From: CAZEJS01 sp964512645
GTDB lineage: Bacteria; Actinomycetota; Geothermincolia; Fen-727; Anoxymicrobiaceae
NCBI GenBank assembly: GCA_964512645.1
Contig: CAZEJS010000014.1
Location: 1-64,000 of the forward strand
DNA: 64,000 nucleotides
Direction of reading: 5' to 3'
Shown piece by piece: positions 16,220 through 24,705 of this stretch. Both the position numbers and the translations under genes were made by a program. The stretch's first letter is position 1. Each line of letters begins with the position of its first letter. The notes under the pieces are model-generated. The model was not told where the DNA came from. It was given only the letters and a program-made list of their open reading frames with translations, and did no database searches.

Positions 16220-17099
16220 ACAGGCGCGAAGGCCCGCGTACCTCGAGCGCGGCATCATCGACATGCACGCGCATTTCTTCCCGGAGAAGCTCTTCAGCTC
16301 CATCTGGAGGTGGTTCGGCGACCGCTGCTGGCACATCTCCTACCAGTACCCGCCCGCGGAGCTTGCCCGGCGGCTGCGCGACGAGGGTGTAACCCGGTTC
16401 GTCACCTACAACTACGCGCACAAGGCCGGCATGGCCGCCGCCCTCAACGAATGGACCGCGGCCTTCGCGCGCCGGGAGGAGGGCGCATTGCCTTTCGCCA
16501 CGGTCGTGCCGCAGGACGAGGGAAACGTGGCCATGCTCGAGAACCTGTTCGAGCGACACGGATTCCTGGGCATCAAGCTCCAGCCCCTGGTGAGCGACTT
16601 CTTCCTCTGCGACGAGCGCATGATGGAAGTCTACCGCCTGCTGCTGGAGAGGGGAAAGATACTGGCGGTGCACGCCGGCACCGCGCCGGTCGCGAACGAG
16701 TTCGTCGGGGCCGACCACTTCGAGCCCGTGCTGGAGCGCCTGCCCGAACTCAAGGTCGTCGTCGCCCACATGGGGGCGTTCGAGTTCGACAGGTTCTTCG
16801 GCATGGTCAGGGACTACCCCAACGTCTACCTGGACACCTCGGTCAACTTCATCGATCCGCGGCTCATCGCCTCGCTGGTGTCCCAGGGGAAGTTCCCTCC
16901 CCTGGAGGTGCCCTCCGTCTTCGACGAGGGCGTTCTGCTGGAGTTCGCCGACAGGCTCCTCTTCGGCAGCGACTTTCCCAACATCCCCTACACTTACGAG
17001 GACTGCGTGCAGAGCATCCTCGCGCTCGACCTCGGGGAGGAGTTCAACAGGAAGCTCTTCTTCGAGAACGCGGAATCGCTCCTGCGGGGCGCGGCGTGA
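16212..17099 (+). CDS. Amidohydrolase-2 family metal-dependent hydrolase in the zinc operon
   Basis: A 295-residue TIM-barrel hydrolase of the ACMSD/amidohydrolase-2 type. The metal motif HAHFF comes at the start, then GFLGIKLQPLVSDFF (conserved lysine), LAVHAGTAP (His), VVAHMGAFE (His) and LFGSDFPNIPY (the terminal Asp). Substrate unknown. Its GTG start lies inside znuB, with CCGGAG upstream, so it is translated with the zinc transporter. This suggests a zinc-dependent enzyme supplied by, or co-regulated with, zinc uptake (inference). A second family member is at 46652-47764. Confidence 0.82.
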   Translation: MDEQARRPAYLERGIIDMHAHFFPEKLFSSIWRWFGDRCWHISYQYPPAELARRLRDEGVTRFVTYNYAHKAGMAAALNEWTAAFARREEGALPFATVVPQDEGNVAMLENLFERHGFLGIKLQPLVSDFFLCDERMMEVYRLLLERGKILAVHAGTAPVANEFVGADHFEPVLERLPELKVVVAHMGAFEFDRFFGMVRDYPNVYLDTSVNFIDPRLIASLVSQGKFPPLEVPSVFDEGVLLEFADRLLFGSDFPNIPYTYEDCVQSILALDLGEEFNRKLFFENAESLLRGAA

Positions 17100-17146
17100 G
17101 CCTGTGCCCCACGCCGGGGCCTCCCTTCCGGGGCGCGGCGTGAGCC
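17085..17146 (+). repeat. 18-bp direct repeat at the amidohydrolase stop codon
   Basis: CGGGGCGCGGCGTGAGCC occurs at 17085-17102, where it contains the stop codon, and again at 17129-17146. This looks like a small local duplication of the gene's 3' end. Confidence 0.7.
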
Positions 17147-17201
17147 CGGAGGCCACTCCCGGCGCCGCTCGCGCGCCGCGCTGCGGGTCCTGGCGCTGTA
17201 T

Positions 17202-17207
17202 TATAAT
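17202..17207 (+). promoter_or_regulatory. TATAAT -10 element before the glycosyltransferase
   Basis: A perfect TATAAT lies 34 bases before the TTG start. The -35 region is GC-rich and not recognisable. Confidence 0.4.
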
Positions 17208-17240
17208 CCGGTAGTCGACTCCGATATGGAGGGCGTTCAC

Positions 17241-18908
17241 TTGCGCATCCTCATCTGCCACGGGTACCTCCTCCGGGGGACCGGCAGCAACCAGTACGTG
17301 CAGTCGCTCACGCGTGCCCTCTGCAAGCAAGGACACCGGGTGCTCGTCATGTGCCAGGAGAGCGACCCTACGCTCGACTTCGTCTCCTCCTACCTGAGGG
17401 AAGAGTCCCAGGACTCGGGGGCGCAGGTCGTCTGGCAGCAGGACACCCCGTACGAGGGAACCTGCATGGTGTACCAGCCCGATATCGGCGGCCTGCTCCC
17501 GGTATACGTCGCGGACAGCTATCCCGGTTTCACCGTCAAGGAGTTCACCGCGCTCGACGAGAACGAACTCGGGCGCTACGTGGACCGTAACCGCCGGGCG
17601 CTGGAGCGGCTGGTCGAGCAGTTCGCGCCGGCGGCGATACTGGTCAACCACGCGGTGATGCTGCCGTTCATAACCAGGCCCGTCGCCGGACGGGCGGGCG
17701 TCCCTTACTGCGTATGCATCCACGGCTCGGCGATCGAGTATACGGTAAGGAAGGACCCCAGGTACCTGCCTTACGGGGCGGAAGGGCTTTCCGGGGCGAG
17801 GAGGATATTCGTTCCCAGCGAGCACACAGCCAGGCAGGTCATCGAGGTGTTCGGGGACCTGGTCGAAGACCTTGGCCGGGCGCTGGCGCCGCTGCCCCCG
17901 GGGGTGGACACAGACCTGTTCGCCCCGGCCGGGGACGACCTCGAGGGCTCGACGGACGCGCTGCTCGCGGCGATCGAAGCCCGGACGCGGGGCGTGACGG
18001 TCGGCGATTTCGGAAGGCGGAGCGGCACCGCCGGAGCGGCCGCCGGAGCCGGAGAGCCCGACATATCCGCCGAGGTCGAGGCCATCAACGCCCAGCATCC
18101 TGACTGGCTTCCCGACGCCGATCTCGACGCCAGGCTCGACGCGTTTGCCCGCGCCGGCGGGCCGTTTCTCATGTACCTCGGGAAGCTCCTGGAGACCAAG
18201 GGGGTTCAGTGCGTGTTGCCGGCCCTGCCGCTGGTCATGGACCGGGAGCCCGCCGCCCGCCTGGTCGTGGTCGGCTTCGGGGAGCTGCGCGGGATACTGG
18301 AGCTGATGGTCGACGCGCTGGACGCCGGGGACATGCCCGCCCTCCGGGAGCTCTGCGAGTTCGGAAACGAGCGGTGCGAGCTGTGCGCGGGGAGCTTCGA
18401 CCACGTGCTGGAGTTCATCCGGGACATGGAGGAACGCGGCGAGCTCCGCGGTTACGCGAGGCGCTGCAGGGAGGCGGGCGTGCGCGGGGCCGTGCTCTTC
18501 ACCGGGTACCTCACCCCCGAGGAGCACAGGCATCTGCTGGGACACGCGACCGCACTGCTGGTACCGTCCCTGGCCCAGGAGGCCTTCGGCCTTGTGGCCA
18601 CGGAGGCGATGGCCGCGGGCGTTCTGCCGATAGCCTCCAACCACTCGGGCCTCGAGGCGGCGATGGCGCCCGTGAGGGAGGTCTGGGGCGCCGAAGCGGC
18701 CCCCTTCCTCCTGGATACGGGGGGGCGGCTGGTCGAGAGCATCGCCCGGGCCTGCGCGGACGTCCTCGCCAGGCCGCTTCCCGAGCTGCGCGAAAAGGGC
18801 GGGCGCATGCGCGAGGTGGTACGGCGGCGCTTCTCCTGGGACGCCCAGGCCGCGCTGCTGGCATCCGAGATGCGCGAGGGAGCGGGCGGCGTACGGGACC
18901 CCGCGTGA
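17241..18908 (+). CDS. GT4-like glycosyltransferase with large insertions and a Cys cluster
   Basis: A 555-residue GT-B glycosyltransferase. The N-terminal half has RILICHGYLLRGTGSNQYV, a glycine-rich acceptor loop. The C-terminal half has FLMYLGKLLETKG, SLAQEAFGLVATEAMAAG (E-x7-E nucleotide-sugar motif) and ASNHSGLEAAM. Two insertions make it longer than usual: a disordered Gly/Ala segment plus helix near 250-300, and about 75 residues near 350-425 containing CEFGNERCELC (C-x6-C-x2-C), possibly a metal site. TTG at 17241 is chosen because GGAGGG lies six bases upstream; ATG at 17226 overlaps that SD. The fused CoA-transferase follows 27 bases later. Sugar and acceptor unknown. Confidence 0.8.
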   Translation: MRILICHGYLLRGTGSNQYVQSLTRALCKQGHRVLVMCQESDPTLDFVSSYLREESQDSGAQVVWQQDTPYEGTCMVYQPDIGGLLPVYVADSYPGFTVKEFTALDENELGRYVDRNRRALERLVEQFAPAAILVNHAVMLPFITRPVAGRAGVPYCVCIHGSAIEYTVRKDPRYLPYGAEGLSGARRIFVPSEHTARQVIEVFGDLVEDLGRALAPLPPGVDTDLFAPAGDDLEGSTDALLAAIEARTRGVTVGDFGRRSGTAGAAAGAGEPDISAEVEAINAQHPDWLPDADLDARLDAFARAGGPFLMYLGKLLETKGVQCVLPALPLVMDREPAARLVVVGFGELRGILELMVDALDAGDMPALRELCEFGNERCELCAGSFDHVLEFIRDMEERGELRGYARRCREAGVRGAVLFTGYLTPEEHRHLLGHATALLVPSLAQEAFGLVATEAMAAGVLPIASNHSGLEAAMAPVREVWGAEAAPFLLDTGGRLVESIARACADVLARPLPELREKGGRMREVVRRRFSWDAQAALLASEMREGAGGVRDPA

Positions 18909-18935
18909 GGAATCGACCCCGGAGAGAGGGGGAGG

Positions 18936-20726
18936 ATGGAAATGCGGAGCTTCGGTGAATTCGACGAGGCGGTGAAGCGCCAGGTGGACATCTCCCGGGC
19001 GGCGCTCGCCGCGGACAGGGTGATGCCGCTCGAAGAGGCCATCGACAGGTTCGTAAGGCCGGGCATGCACCTGCACCTCGGGCACAGTTACGCCAGGCCG
19101 TGCGCGGCGTACCAGGAGCTCGCGCGCCGTTTCTGGGGAAAGGACCCGGGTTTCACCATCAGCACACTCGGTTTCACCGGAGACATGAGCAGCCTGTTCT
19201 GCGCCGGCGTCCTCCGAAAGGCCATCGCGACTTTTTACGGCGACTCCTACCCCATGCCCGGCCCGAACCCGGTCTACCAGAAGGCGTACCGGGAGGAAAC
19301 CGTCGAGATGGAGCACTGGACCATCCTCACCTTCTCGCTGAGGCTTCTGGCGGGCGCCCTTGGCCTCGAATGGATACCGGCGAACTCGCTGAGAGGGACC
19401 AGCCTCGAGCGGGACAACGCCGCGGACTATTTCGAAACGGAGACCCCCGGCGGCGGCAGGATGGGCTTCGTCCGGGCGTTGAAGCCCGACATCACCTTCC
19501 TTCACGGCTGGGCCGCCGACCCCGCCGGCAACGTGGTCTGCGCTCCTCCGTACGCGGAGACGGCGAGCTCGGCCAGGGGGTCCAGAGAGGGTGTCATAGC
19601 GACCGTCGAGAAGGTCGTGGACCAGGAGTTCATCAAGCGCTACAGCCACTTCGTGAAGGTGCCGTCGTACCTGGTCAAGGCCGTGTGCCCCGTACCGTTC
19701 GGCTCTCACCCGGCGGGCATGTCCAACTACGGGCTGGAGTCCGAGGTAACCGGCTACGAGGTGGACCGGGAGTTCATCATCGACCTGCGCAACCGGTGCA
19801 GAGACCCCGAGGAGCTGCGGGAGTGGATGGACGAATGGATTCGCGGGTGTGCCGGACACGAGGAATACCTGAAGAAGCTCGGGCACGAGCGGATCTGGCG
19901 CCTCCAGGGCAAGTCCGCCCTCGACTCCTGGGAGGACGAGCTGCACGATGCGCTGGGCGGGATGAACGCCGGCCCGGGATACAACCCGGTGGAGATGATG
20001 ATATGCGTCGGCGCGCGCGTTATCGCGCGCAAGGCGCTCCAGGAGGGGTACCGGACCGTGCTCGCGGGAGTCGGCGCTTCCAACCTCGCCGCGTGGCTCG
20101 CCTACTACGAGTTGATGGAGCGGGGGCACGACATCGATCTCATCGCCGAGGTGGGGTTTTACGGGTACAGCCCCCAGCCCGCCGACCCGTTCATATTCAA
20201 CCTTCGCAACGTCCCCCACTGCAGGATGCTCAGCGACGTGAACGACGTCCTGGGATCCATCGTCGGCGCGGAGAGCAACAGGTGCATCGGGTCCCTGGGC
20301 GCCGGGCAGGTGGACAGGTCGGGGAACGTGAATTCGACGTGTATACCGGAGCACAGGCTGCTCCTGGTCGGCTCGGGCGGTGCCGCGGACGTAGCGGCAG
20401 GGGCGCGCGACGTGGTCATCATCATAGACCACGCGCCGTTCAGGCTGGTGGAACAGGTGCCCTACGTGACCTGTCCCGGCGACCGGATCAACACCGTCGT
20501 GACCACCAGGTGCGTGCTGGAGAAACGCGCCGGCGAGCTGGTGCTCACCGGCTACTTCCCGGCGGAAGGGGGGCGCGACGCGGCGGTGGCCGCGATAAAA
20601 GAGGGGTGCGGGTGGGACCTCGCGGTGGCCGAGGACCTGGAGGAGATCGCGCCGCCGGCGCTGGAGGAGCTCAAGAGCGTGCGGATTTTCGACCCCCACT
20701 CGTTTTTCCTCGGCAAGGGGGATTGA
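18936..20726 (+). CDS. Fused alpha-beta class I CoA-transferase (glutaconate CoA-transferase-like)
   Basis: A 596-residue protein containing both halves of a family I CoA-transferase in one chain. Residues 1-300 match the alpha-type subunit (RPGMHLHLGHSYARP, then DITFLHGWAADPAGNV). From about 345 the beta-type half has VCVGARVIARKALQEG-like sequence, GVGASNLAAWLAYYE, LIAEVGFYGYSP (the Glu is the candidate CoA-thioester nucleophile) and SLGAGQVDRSGNVNST. Usually the subunits are separate genes. ATG preceded by GAGGGGGAGG. The substrate acid is unknown; glutaconate- and 3-oxoacid-type or steroid-ring (IpdAB-like) acids are possible. A strong terminator follows. Confidence 0.82.
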   Translation: MEMRSFGEFDEAVKRQVDISRAALAADRVMPLEEAIDRFVRPGMHLHLGHSYARPCAAYQELARRFWGKDPGFTISTLGFTGDMSSLFCAGVLRKAIATFYGDSYPMPGPNPVYQKAYREETVEMEHWTILTFSLRLLAGALGLEWIPANSLRGTSLERDNAADYFETETPGGGRMGFVRALKPDITFLHGWAADPAGNVVCAPPYAETASSARGSREGVIATVEKVVDQEFIKRYSHFVKVPSYLVKAVCPVPFGSHPAGMSNYGLESEVTGYEVDREFIIDLRNRCRDPEELREWMDEWIRGCAGHEEYLKKLGHERIWRLQGKSALDSWEDELHDALGGMNAGPGYNPVEMMICVGARVIARKALQEGYRTVLAGVGASNLAAWLAYYELMERGHDIDLIAEVGFYGYSPQPADPFIFNLRNVPHCRMLSDVNDVLGSIVGAESNRCIGSLGAGQVDRSGNVNSTCIPEHRLLLVGSGGAADVAAGARDVVIIIDHAPFRLVEQVPYVTCPGDRINTVVTTRCVLEKRAGELVLTGYFPAEGGRDAAVAAIKEGCGWDLAVAEDLEEIAPPALEELKSVRIFDPHSFFLGKGD

Positions 20727-20795
20727 CAGCGCGGGCTTGCTTTGCTATGCTTGGTTTGCTTGTCCGCCAGGACGGGCAGTCAATCTCGGGAGAGG

Positions 20796-20836
20796 GCGCT
20801 GCGCCAGGCTTCGGCCGGGGCGCGGCGCTTTATTTC
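20796..20836. terminator. Intrinsic terminator with UUCG loop after the CoA-transferase
   Basis: GCGCTGCGCC pairs with GGCGCGGCGC (one U-G pair), capped by GGC-TTCG-GCC and followed by TTTATTTC. It ends transcription from the plus-strand gene and overlaps the stop of the convergent DUF6485 gene at 20830. Confidence 0.8.
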
Positions 20837-21024
20837 TGGTCTTCCACGAACCGGGCGAACGAGCGGTCGTACGTGCGCTCGGCCGGCGCCGAGAAGGCGC
20901 ACGCGGGCAGCTCTCCCTTGCTGACGTGGTAGCGGACGCACTCGCAGCAGCGTCCCTTCCTGGCACACGGCTCGTAGGTGCAGTTGCAGGCCGCGAGGTT
21001 TTCCTCCAGGTTTGGACAGTCCAT
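20830..21024 (-). CDS. DUF6485 small Cys-rich protein
   Basis: A 64-residue cytoplasmic protein with eight cysteines in a conserved order: DCPNLEENLAACNCTYEPC, then KGRCCECVRYH and ELPACAF. It ends with TYDRSFARFVED. This is the signature of the DUF6485 family, found mainly in anaerobes; its role is unknown and a metal- or Fe-S-binding function is only a guess from the cysteines. SD GGAGGG lies ten bases upstream of the ATG. It is 18 bases downstream of the metallophosphoesterase and probably in one transcript with it. Confidence 0.85.
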   Translation of the reverse strand: MDCPNLEENLAACNCTYEPCARKGRCCECVRYHVSKGELPACAFSAPAERTYDRSFARFVEDQK

Positions 21025-21042
21025 GCTCAGGCCCTCCCTCCG

Positions 21043-22062
21043 TCAGATGGTATCTTCAGCCAGCATCTCGGGCCCGGCGTCCCCCAGCTTCATCAGCTTG
21101 ACGCATCCGTCTATCTCGACCCAGGTGCGGCTGGGCGTGTCCCCGTCCGGCTGCTCCGTCCAGCAGCCGGTGTTCGCTACCACCGTCGGCAGCCCCGGGA
21201 GCTTTCCGAGTCCCGGCCGGTGGGTATGGCCGTAGACGAAACAGGCCGGCACCGCGTACCCGAGCTGCGGGAGAAGCTGCTCTATCTCGCCGTAGTTCTC
21301 ACGGATGAGCGAGTCCCTCAGGGGAGACTCCAGGAGGTCCCGGGAGCGGAAGAGCTGCCCGAAGAAGTTGATGACTCGGTAGAAACGCAATCCCTCGTCG
21401 ACCAGTTCCGGAACCCAGGGCCACACGGACATGGCCCCGCAGAACGGTATGTTCGCCATCTCGATGTCGTGCAGGGAGGCCTTCTTTCGCCGGCGCTTGA
21501 TGATATGCCTCCCCAGCCAGAAGGTCTTGGCCCAGCCGAAAGAAGCCGTGTAGAAGTCCAGGTGGTGGCCGTGACAGAAGACGACGTTCTTGCCGTCCAC
21601 CTGCCTGACGATGAACGGATACGTCATCGGGAAGCGCACTTTCGTCCCGGGGTGCGCCAGACCGGTCAGGGTGGTGTCCTCGTAGTGCCTGGAGGGCATG
21701 AACCTGGGGATGGAAAGGTCGCCCTGCATGATGCGCACGTCGACCTCCATCCGGAACGCGTCCAGGAACATCTGGTGGTCGTGGTTGCCCGGCACGTAAT
21801 GGACCCTGGCGACGTTCGGAAGCCGGGAGAGCTGCCGGATGAAATACTTCGCCTGCCGCATCGCCGGCACGGTTGTTTTCATCCAGAGGTCGAGGATGTC
21901 ACCCAGCAGTATCAGTTCAGACACCGGGCCGCGGTCCGCCAGGACCTCCATGAACCGGTCGACGAGCCTCTCGTCGTCGAGCATCTGGGTCCGGTCACCG
22001 AAGTGGGTGTCGGACATGGCGATTATCTTACCGGCTTCTTCCGGGGCTTTCTTGCGCACCAC
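21043..22062 (-). CDS. Calcineurin-like metallophosphoesterase
   Basis: A 339-residue dinuclear-metal phosphoesterase. Motifs in order: AMSDTHFGD (Asp, His), LILLGDILDLW (Asp), YVPGNHDHQ (Asn, His), FCHGHHLDFY (His) and VYGHTHRPG (the GHTH motif). The arrangement resembles LpxH and related UDP-sugar or nucleotide pyrophosphatases, but residues 165-260 form a long helical insert (KRRRKKASLH, a basic patch that may touch the membrane). Start GTG. Substrate unknown. Confidence 0.85.
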   Translation of the reverse strand: MVRKKAPEEAGKIIAMSDTHFGDRTQMLDDERLVDRFMEVLADRGPVSELILLGDILDLWMKTTVPAMRQAKYFIRQLSRLPNVARVHYVPGNHDHQMFLDAFRMEVDVRIMQGDLSIPRFMPSRHYEDTTLTGLAHPGTKVRFPMTYPFIVRQVDGKNVVFCHGHHLDFYTASFGWAKTFWLGRHIIKRRRKKASLHDIEMANIPFCGAMSVWPWVPELVDEGLRFYRVINFFGQLFRSRDLLESPLRDSLIRENYGEIEQLLPQLGYAVPACFVYGHTHRPGLGKLPGLPTVVANTGCWTEQPDGDTPSRTWVEIDGCVKLMKLGDAGPEMLAEDTI

Positions 22063-22425
22063 GGGCTCTCTCGACGTATGATTCGGGGACCGGCCGGCCG
22101 GTACGTGCCTTGAAGCGTCCGGCGCGGGTCTCGTCTGCCGGGGCGGGTGAACGTGACGCGCCCGACGACCGGGAGCATATCACAACGGCGGCGCGGGCCG
22201 CCCCTTGAAGTGCCGGACGGCGCCACGGCGGGGTGGATGCCGGGCCGCTCGCGGCAGTTGCCCGGGCGCGCGCGCCTGCGGCACTCGACAGGGGTGGCTT
22301 CCGGGCCCGACGCGGCCGGGTGCCCCGGCGGGGCGCCTGCCGGGCGGTTGACTGATCTCAATGCGGCCCCCCCGCTCCGGGCGTATCCTGAGAACCGATA
22401 CGGGCCGCGAACGTCTATAAGGGTG
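22063..22425. other. 363-bp GC-rich interval, no gene seen
   Basis: Divergent intergenic region between the metallophosphoesterase and the small Cys-rich gene. It should carry both promoters. I could not identify either, nor any clear hairpin terminator or operator. Confidence 0.5.
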
Positions 22426-22602
22426 ATGGCGATAAAGAACATGAAATCGGGCAGAGACAAGAAGAGCGGAGGTTCGAAGGGCCAGGGAATGTGCTGTGGG
22501 TACTGCGCGGACTCCAAGTTCCCGTGTGTGACCATGGAGAAGCTGATGCGCACAGCGAAAGATGCCGACGAGCATGACGAGCCCTCGCCCGACAGGGATT
22601 GA
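22426..22602 (+). CDS. Small protein with CC-x2-C-x6-C motif, unknown
   Basis: A 58-residue protein with a Lys/Gly/Ser-rich basic N-terminus (KSGRDKKSGGSKG), then MCCGYCADSKFPC and a charged acidic tail. The four cysteines could bind zinc or an Fe-S cluster. The ATG is directly preceded by AAGGGTG, rather close for an SD, so the start is uncertain (ATG at 22441 is the alternative). It stands out because the upstream part of the same frame has no protein character. Confidence 0.5.
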   Translation: MAIKNMKSGRDKKSGGSKGQGMCCGYCADSKFPCVTMEKLMRTAKDADEHDEPSPDRD

Positions 22603-22620
22603 CAAGATAATAAGAGCTTC

Positions 22621-22726
22621 ACTCCTCCCGGGTGCTGAACGCCGGGGCACCCCCCCCGGCTGATCGAGCCACGAGCAGCCCCCAGTGCCATCTCCTGCTG
22701 CCGGGCATTCGGGAGGAGTTCTTTTT
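22621..22726 (+). ncRNA. Candidate structured RNA ending in an intrinsic terminator
   Basis: ACTCCTCCCG (22621-22630) can pair perfectly over 10 bp with CGGGAGGAGT (22710-22719), which is followed at once by TCTTTTTT. Between them are GGGTGC/GCACCC and GGCT/AGCC hairpins. The same GGAGGAG can instead pair with CTCCT at 22692, giving a local terminator hairpin. Mutually exclusive pairings plus a U-run suggest a regulatory leader for the following gene or a free-standing small RNA. I could not match it to a named riboswitch. Confidence 0.45.
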
Positions 22727-22788
22727 TAGGGGTCGAACGTGGGGATGGGACCGCGGGATACCGCGGCGAAGAGCAGGAGGGTTGGGAC

Positions 22789-24648
22789 ATGGCAGGTAGC
22801 CCCATCGCGGGAGACGGGGGCGACACCGCCCGGCGGGAGGTTTTCAGGTTCAGCCCCCGGCCCAACCGCGCCTCGGAGATCAACTGGCTCGAATGGGGCG
22901 CCCGGCCGTTCGAGCTGGCCGAGGAACAGGGGAAGCTGGTGCTCCTGTCGATCTCGGCGGTGTGGTGCCACTGGTGCCACGTGATGGACGAGACCACCTA
23001 CTCGGACCCCGGGGTCATCGATAAGATCAACAGCGATTTCGTGCCCGTCCGCGTCGACAGTGACAGACGCCCCGACATCAACCGCCGCTACAACCAGGGA
23101 GGATGGCCCAGCACAGTATTTCTCGTCCCCTCGGGGGCCGCGGTCACCGGGCTCACATTCGCGCCGCCGCCGCAGATGTTGACGATCCTCGAACGCCTCG
23201 GCGAAGGCTACGTCAGAGAGAAGGAGGCGGTCGACCTCGAGGCCGCCGAGCGCGCGGAGATGGAGCGCGAGCTCTACCTGAACTCGGAACCTGCCGGGGA
23301 GATCGACCGCCGGGCGGCCGCCGAGGTGGAGGGCTGGGTCCTTACGGCGTGGGACAAAGGTTACGGCGGGATAGGTTCCGCCCCCAAGTTCCCCCCGGTC
23401 GGGGCCGTCGAGTTCGCGCTGTGGCGTCACCTCGAAACCGGCAGTCACGCCCTGAAATCGTTCGTGGTGTCGACGCTGGACGGCATGCGCAACGGAGAGC
23501 TGTTCGACAGGGTCGAGGGAGGTTTCTTCCGCTACGCCACCGGGCGCGACTGGAGCGCGCCCCATTACGAGAAAATGCTCGCCGACAATGCCGAACTGGC
23601 CTGGCTCTACCTGTGCGCGTCGGTGGCCCTCGGCAGGGACGACTACGCCGGGACGGCGCGCCTGACCATCGATTACGTGCTGTCCAACCTGCTGGACGAC
23701 GAGCGCAGGGGGTTCTACGGGAGCCAGGACGCCGACGAGGAGTATTACCACCGCGACGCGGAAGGCCGCGCGCAGATCCGCAAACCCCCGATCGACGAGA
23801 CCATCTACACCGATTCCACCTCCCAGATGGTATCGACGCTGGTGCTGGCATCGGCGGTGTTCGGGGACCCGGGGCTGCTGGCCCTCGCCGAGCGTGTCGC
23901 GGACACTGTCTGGCGCTCCGGGTTCAGGCACGCCGTCGGCGCGTGCCACTTCTTCGACGCGGCTGACGGGCGGCCTCGGTTGTGGGGCCAGCCCTCCGAC
24001 CAGGTGTACCTGTTGAAGGCGATGCTCGAGCTGTACCAGGCCACCGCGGGTGTCAGGTTCCTCGAGCGCTCGATCGAGCTGGCCTCCACCCTTATCGACC
24101 GACACGTGAGCGGGCACGGCTGGCTGGTCGAAGCCGGGACGACGGAAGGCGGGGTCGCCGCAACGGTCCCGGACGCCCCCGAGGACATCCCAGATATTGT
24201 CGTCAACGCCGTTGGGGCCAGGGCGCTGGCGGCGCTGGGGGAACTCGACCCGGAGGGCGGTTTCGGCGAAGCCGCGGGACGCATACTCGCCTCCTACGGA
24301 GAGAGGTACAAGCAGTACACGCATTTCTCCGCCGGGTACGCCATGGCGACGGAGATCTTCGCGGAGGGTTTCATCGAGGTGCGCGTCTCTCAGGACGCCG
24401 ACGAGGAGTCCCGGAGGCGCGTAACCGCGGCGGCGGTCGCGGCCTTCAACCCCCGGAAGATCGTCCGGCCGGAGACGGTCGAGGATTTTCTGCAGGCGGA
24501 GGACGCCGACGGCGCCGCGCCGCCCGCGGCCGTCGTCTGCAGCCCCGGGCGCTGCGTGCCGGTGGGCGACGCCGGGGAACTGGCGGGAGTCCTGGGGACC
24601 ATCGCCCGCTCCGGCAGGGCGGACGAGGGACTGCCGGATGGCGCCTGA
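22789..24648 (+). CDS. YyaL-type thioredoxin-domain protein (DUF255) with glycosidase-like barrel
   Basis: A 619-residue protein of the YyaL/SPATA20 family. The first 140 residues are a thioredoxin-like DUF255 domain with AVWCHWCHVMDETTYSD (WCxWC at 59-63), FVPVRVDSDRRPDINRRY and GGWPSTVFLVPSG. The rest is an alpha/alpha-barrel resembling N-acylglucosamine epimerases and glycosidases, with GGFFRYATGRDWSAPHYEKML and SQDADEEYYHRDAEG. It is somewhat shorter than typical members (about 680). ATG with GGAGGG upstream. Function in bacteria is not established. Two structured intergenic elements flank it. Confidence 0.9.
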   Translation: MAGSPIAGDGGDTARREVFRFSPRPNRASEINWLEWGARPFELAEEQGKLVLLSISAVWCHWCHVMDETTYSDPGVIDKINSDFVPVRVDSDRRPDINRRYNQGGWPSTVFLVPSGAAVTGLTFAPPPQMLTILERLGEGYVREKEAVDLEAAERAEMERELYLNSEPAGEIDRRAAAEVEGWVLTAWDKGYGGIGSAPKFPPVGAVEFALWRHLETGSHALKSFVVSTLDGMRNGELFDRVEGGFFRYATGRDWSAPHYEKMLADNAELAWLYLCASVALGRDDYAGTARLTIDYVLSNLLDDERRGFYGSQDADEEYYHRDAEGRAQIRKPPIDETIYTDSTSQMVSTLVLASAVFGDPGLLALAERVADTVWRSGFRHAVGACHFFDAADGRPRLWGQPSDQVYLLKAMLELYQATAGVRFLERSIELASTLIDRHVSGHGWLVEAGTTEGGVAATVPDAPEDIPDIVVNAVGARALAALGELDPEGGFGEAAGRILASYGERYKQYTHFSAGYAMATEIFAEGFIEVRVSQDADEESRRRVTAAAVAAFNPRKIVRPETVEDFLQAEDADGAAPPAAVVCSPGRCVPVGDAGELAGVLGTIARSGRADEGLPDGA

Positions 24649-24705
24649 CCCCGGGGCGCCTTCCGAGCGTCTAAGTAGCAAATAAAGAACGTGAACGCCC
24701 CGATG

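Noticed and set aside
16077..20699. A 1540-codon open frame on the minus strand
   Set aside because: It runs antisense to znuB, the amidohydrolase, the glycosyltransferase and the CoA-transferase, all with clear motifs. It is a product of high third-position GC.
20737..22113. Long plus-strand frame opposite the metallophosphoesterase
   Set aside because: The minus strand has all five phosphoesterase motifs; the plus frame has no protein character.
22621..22726. Small SRP RNA (GTGCTGAAC and GAGCAGCC resemble its arms)
   Set aside because: The conserved CCGGAAGG tetraloop region and the CAGG core are absent.
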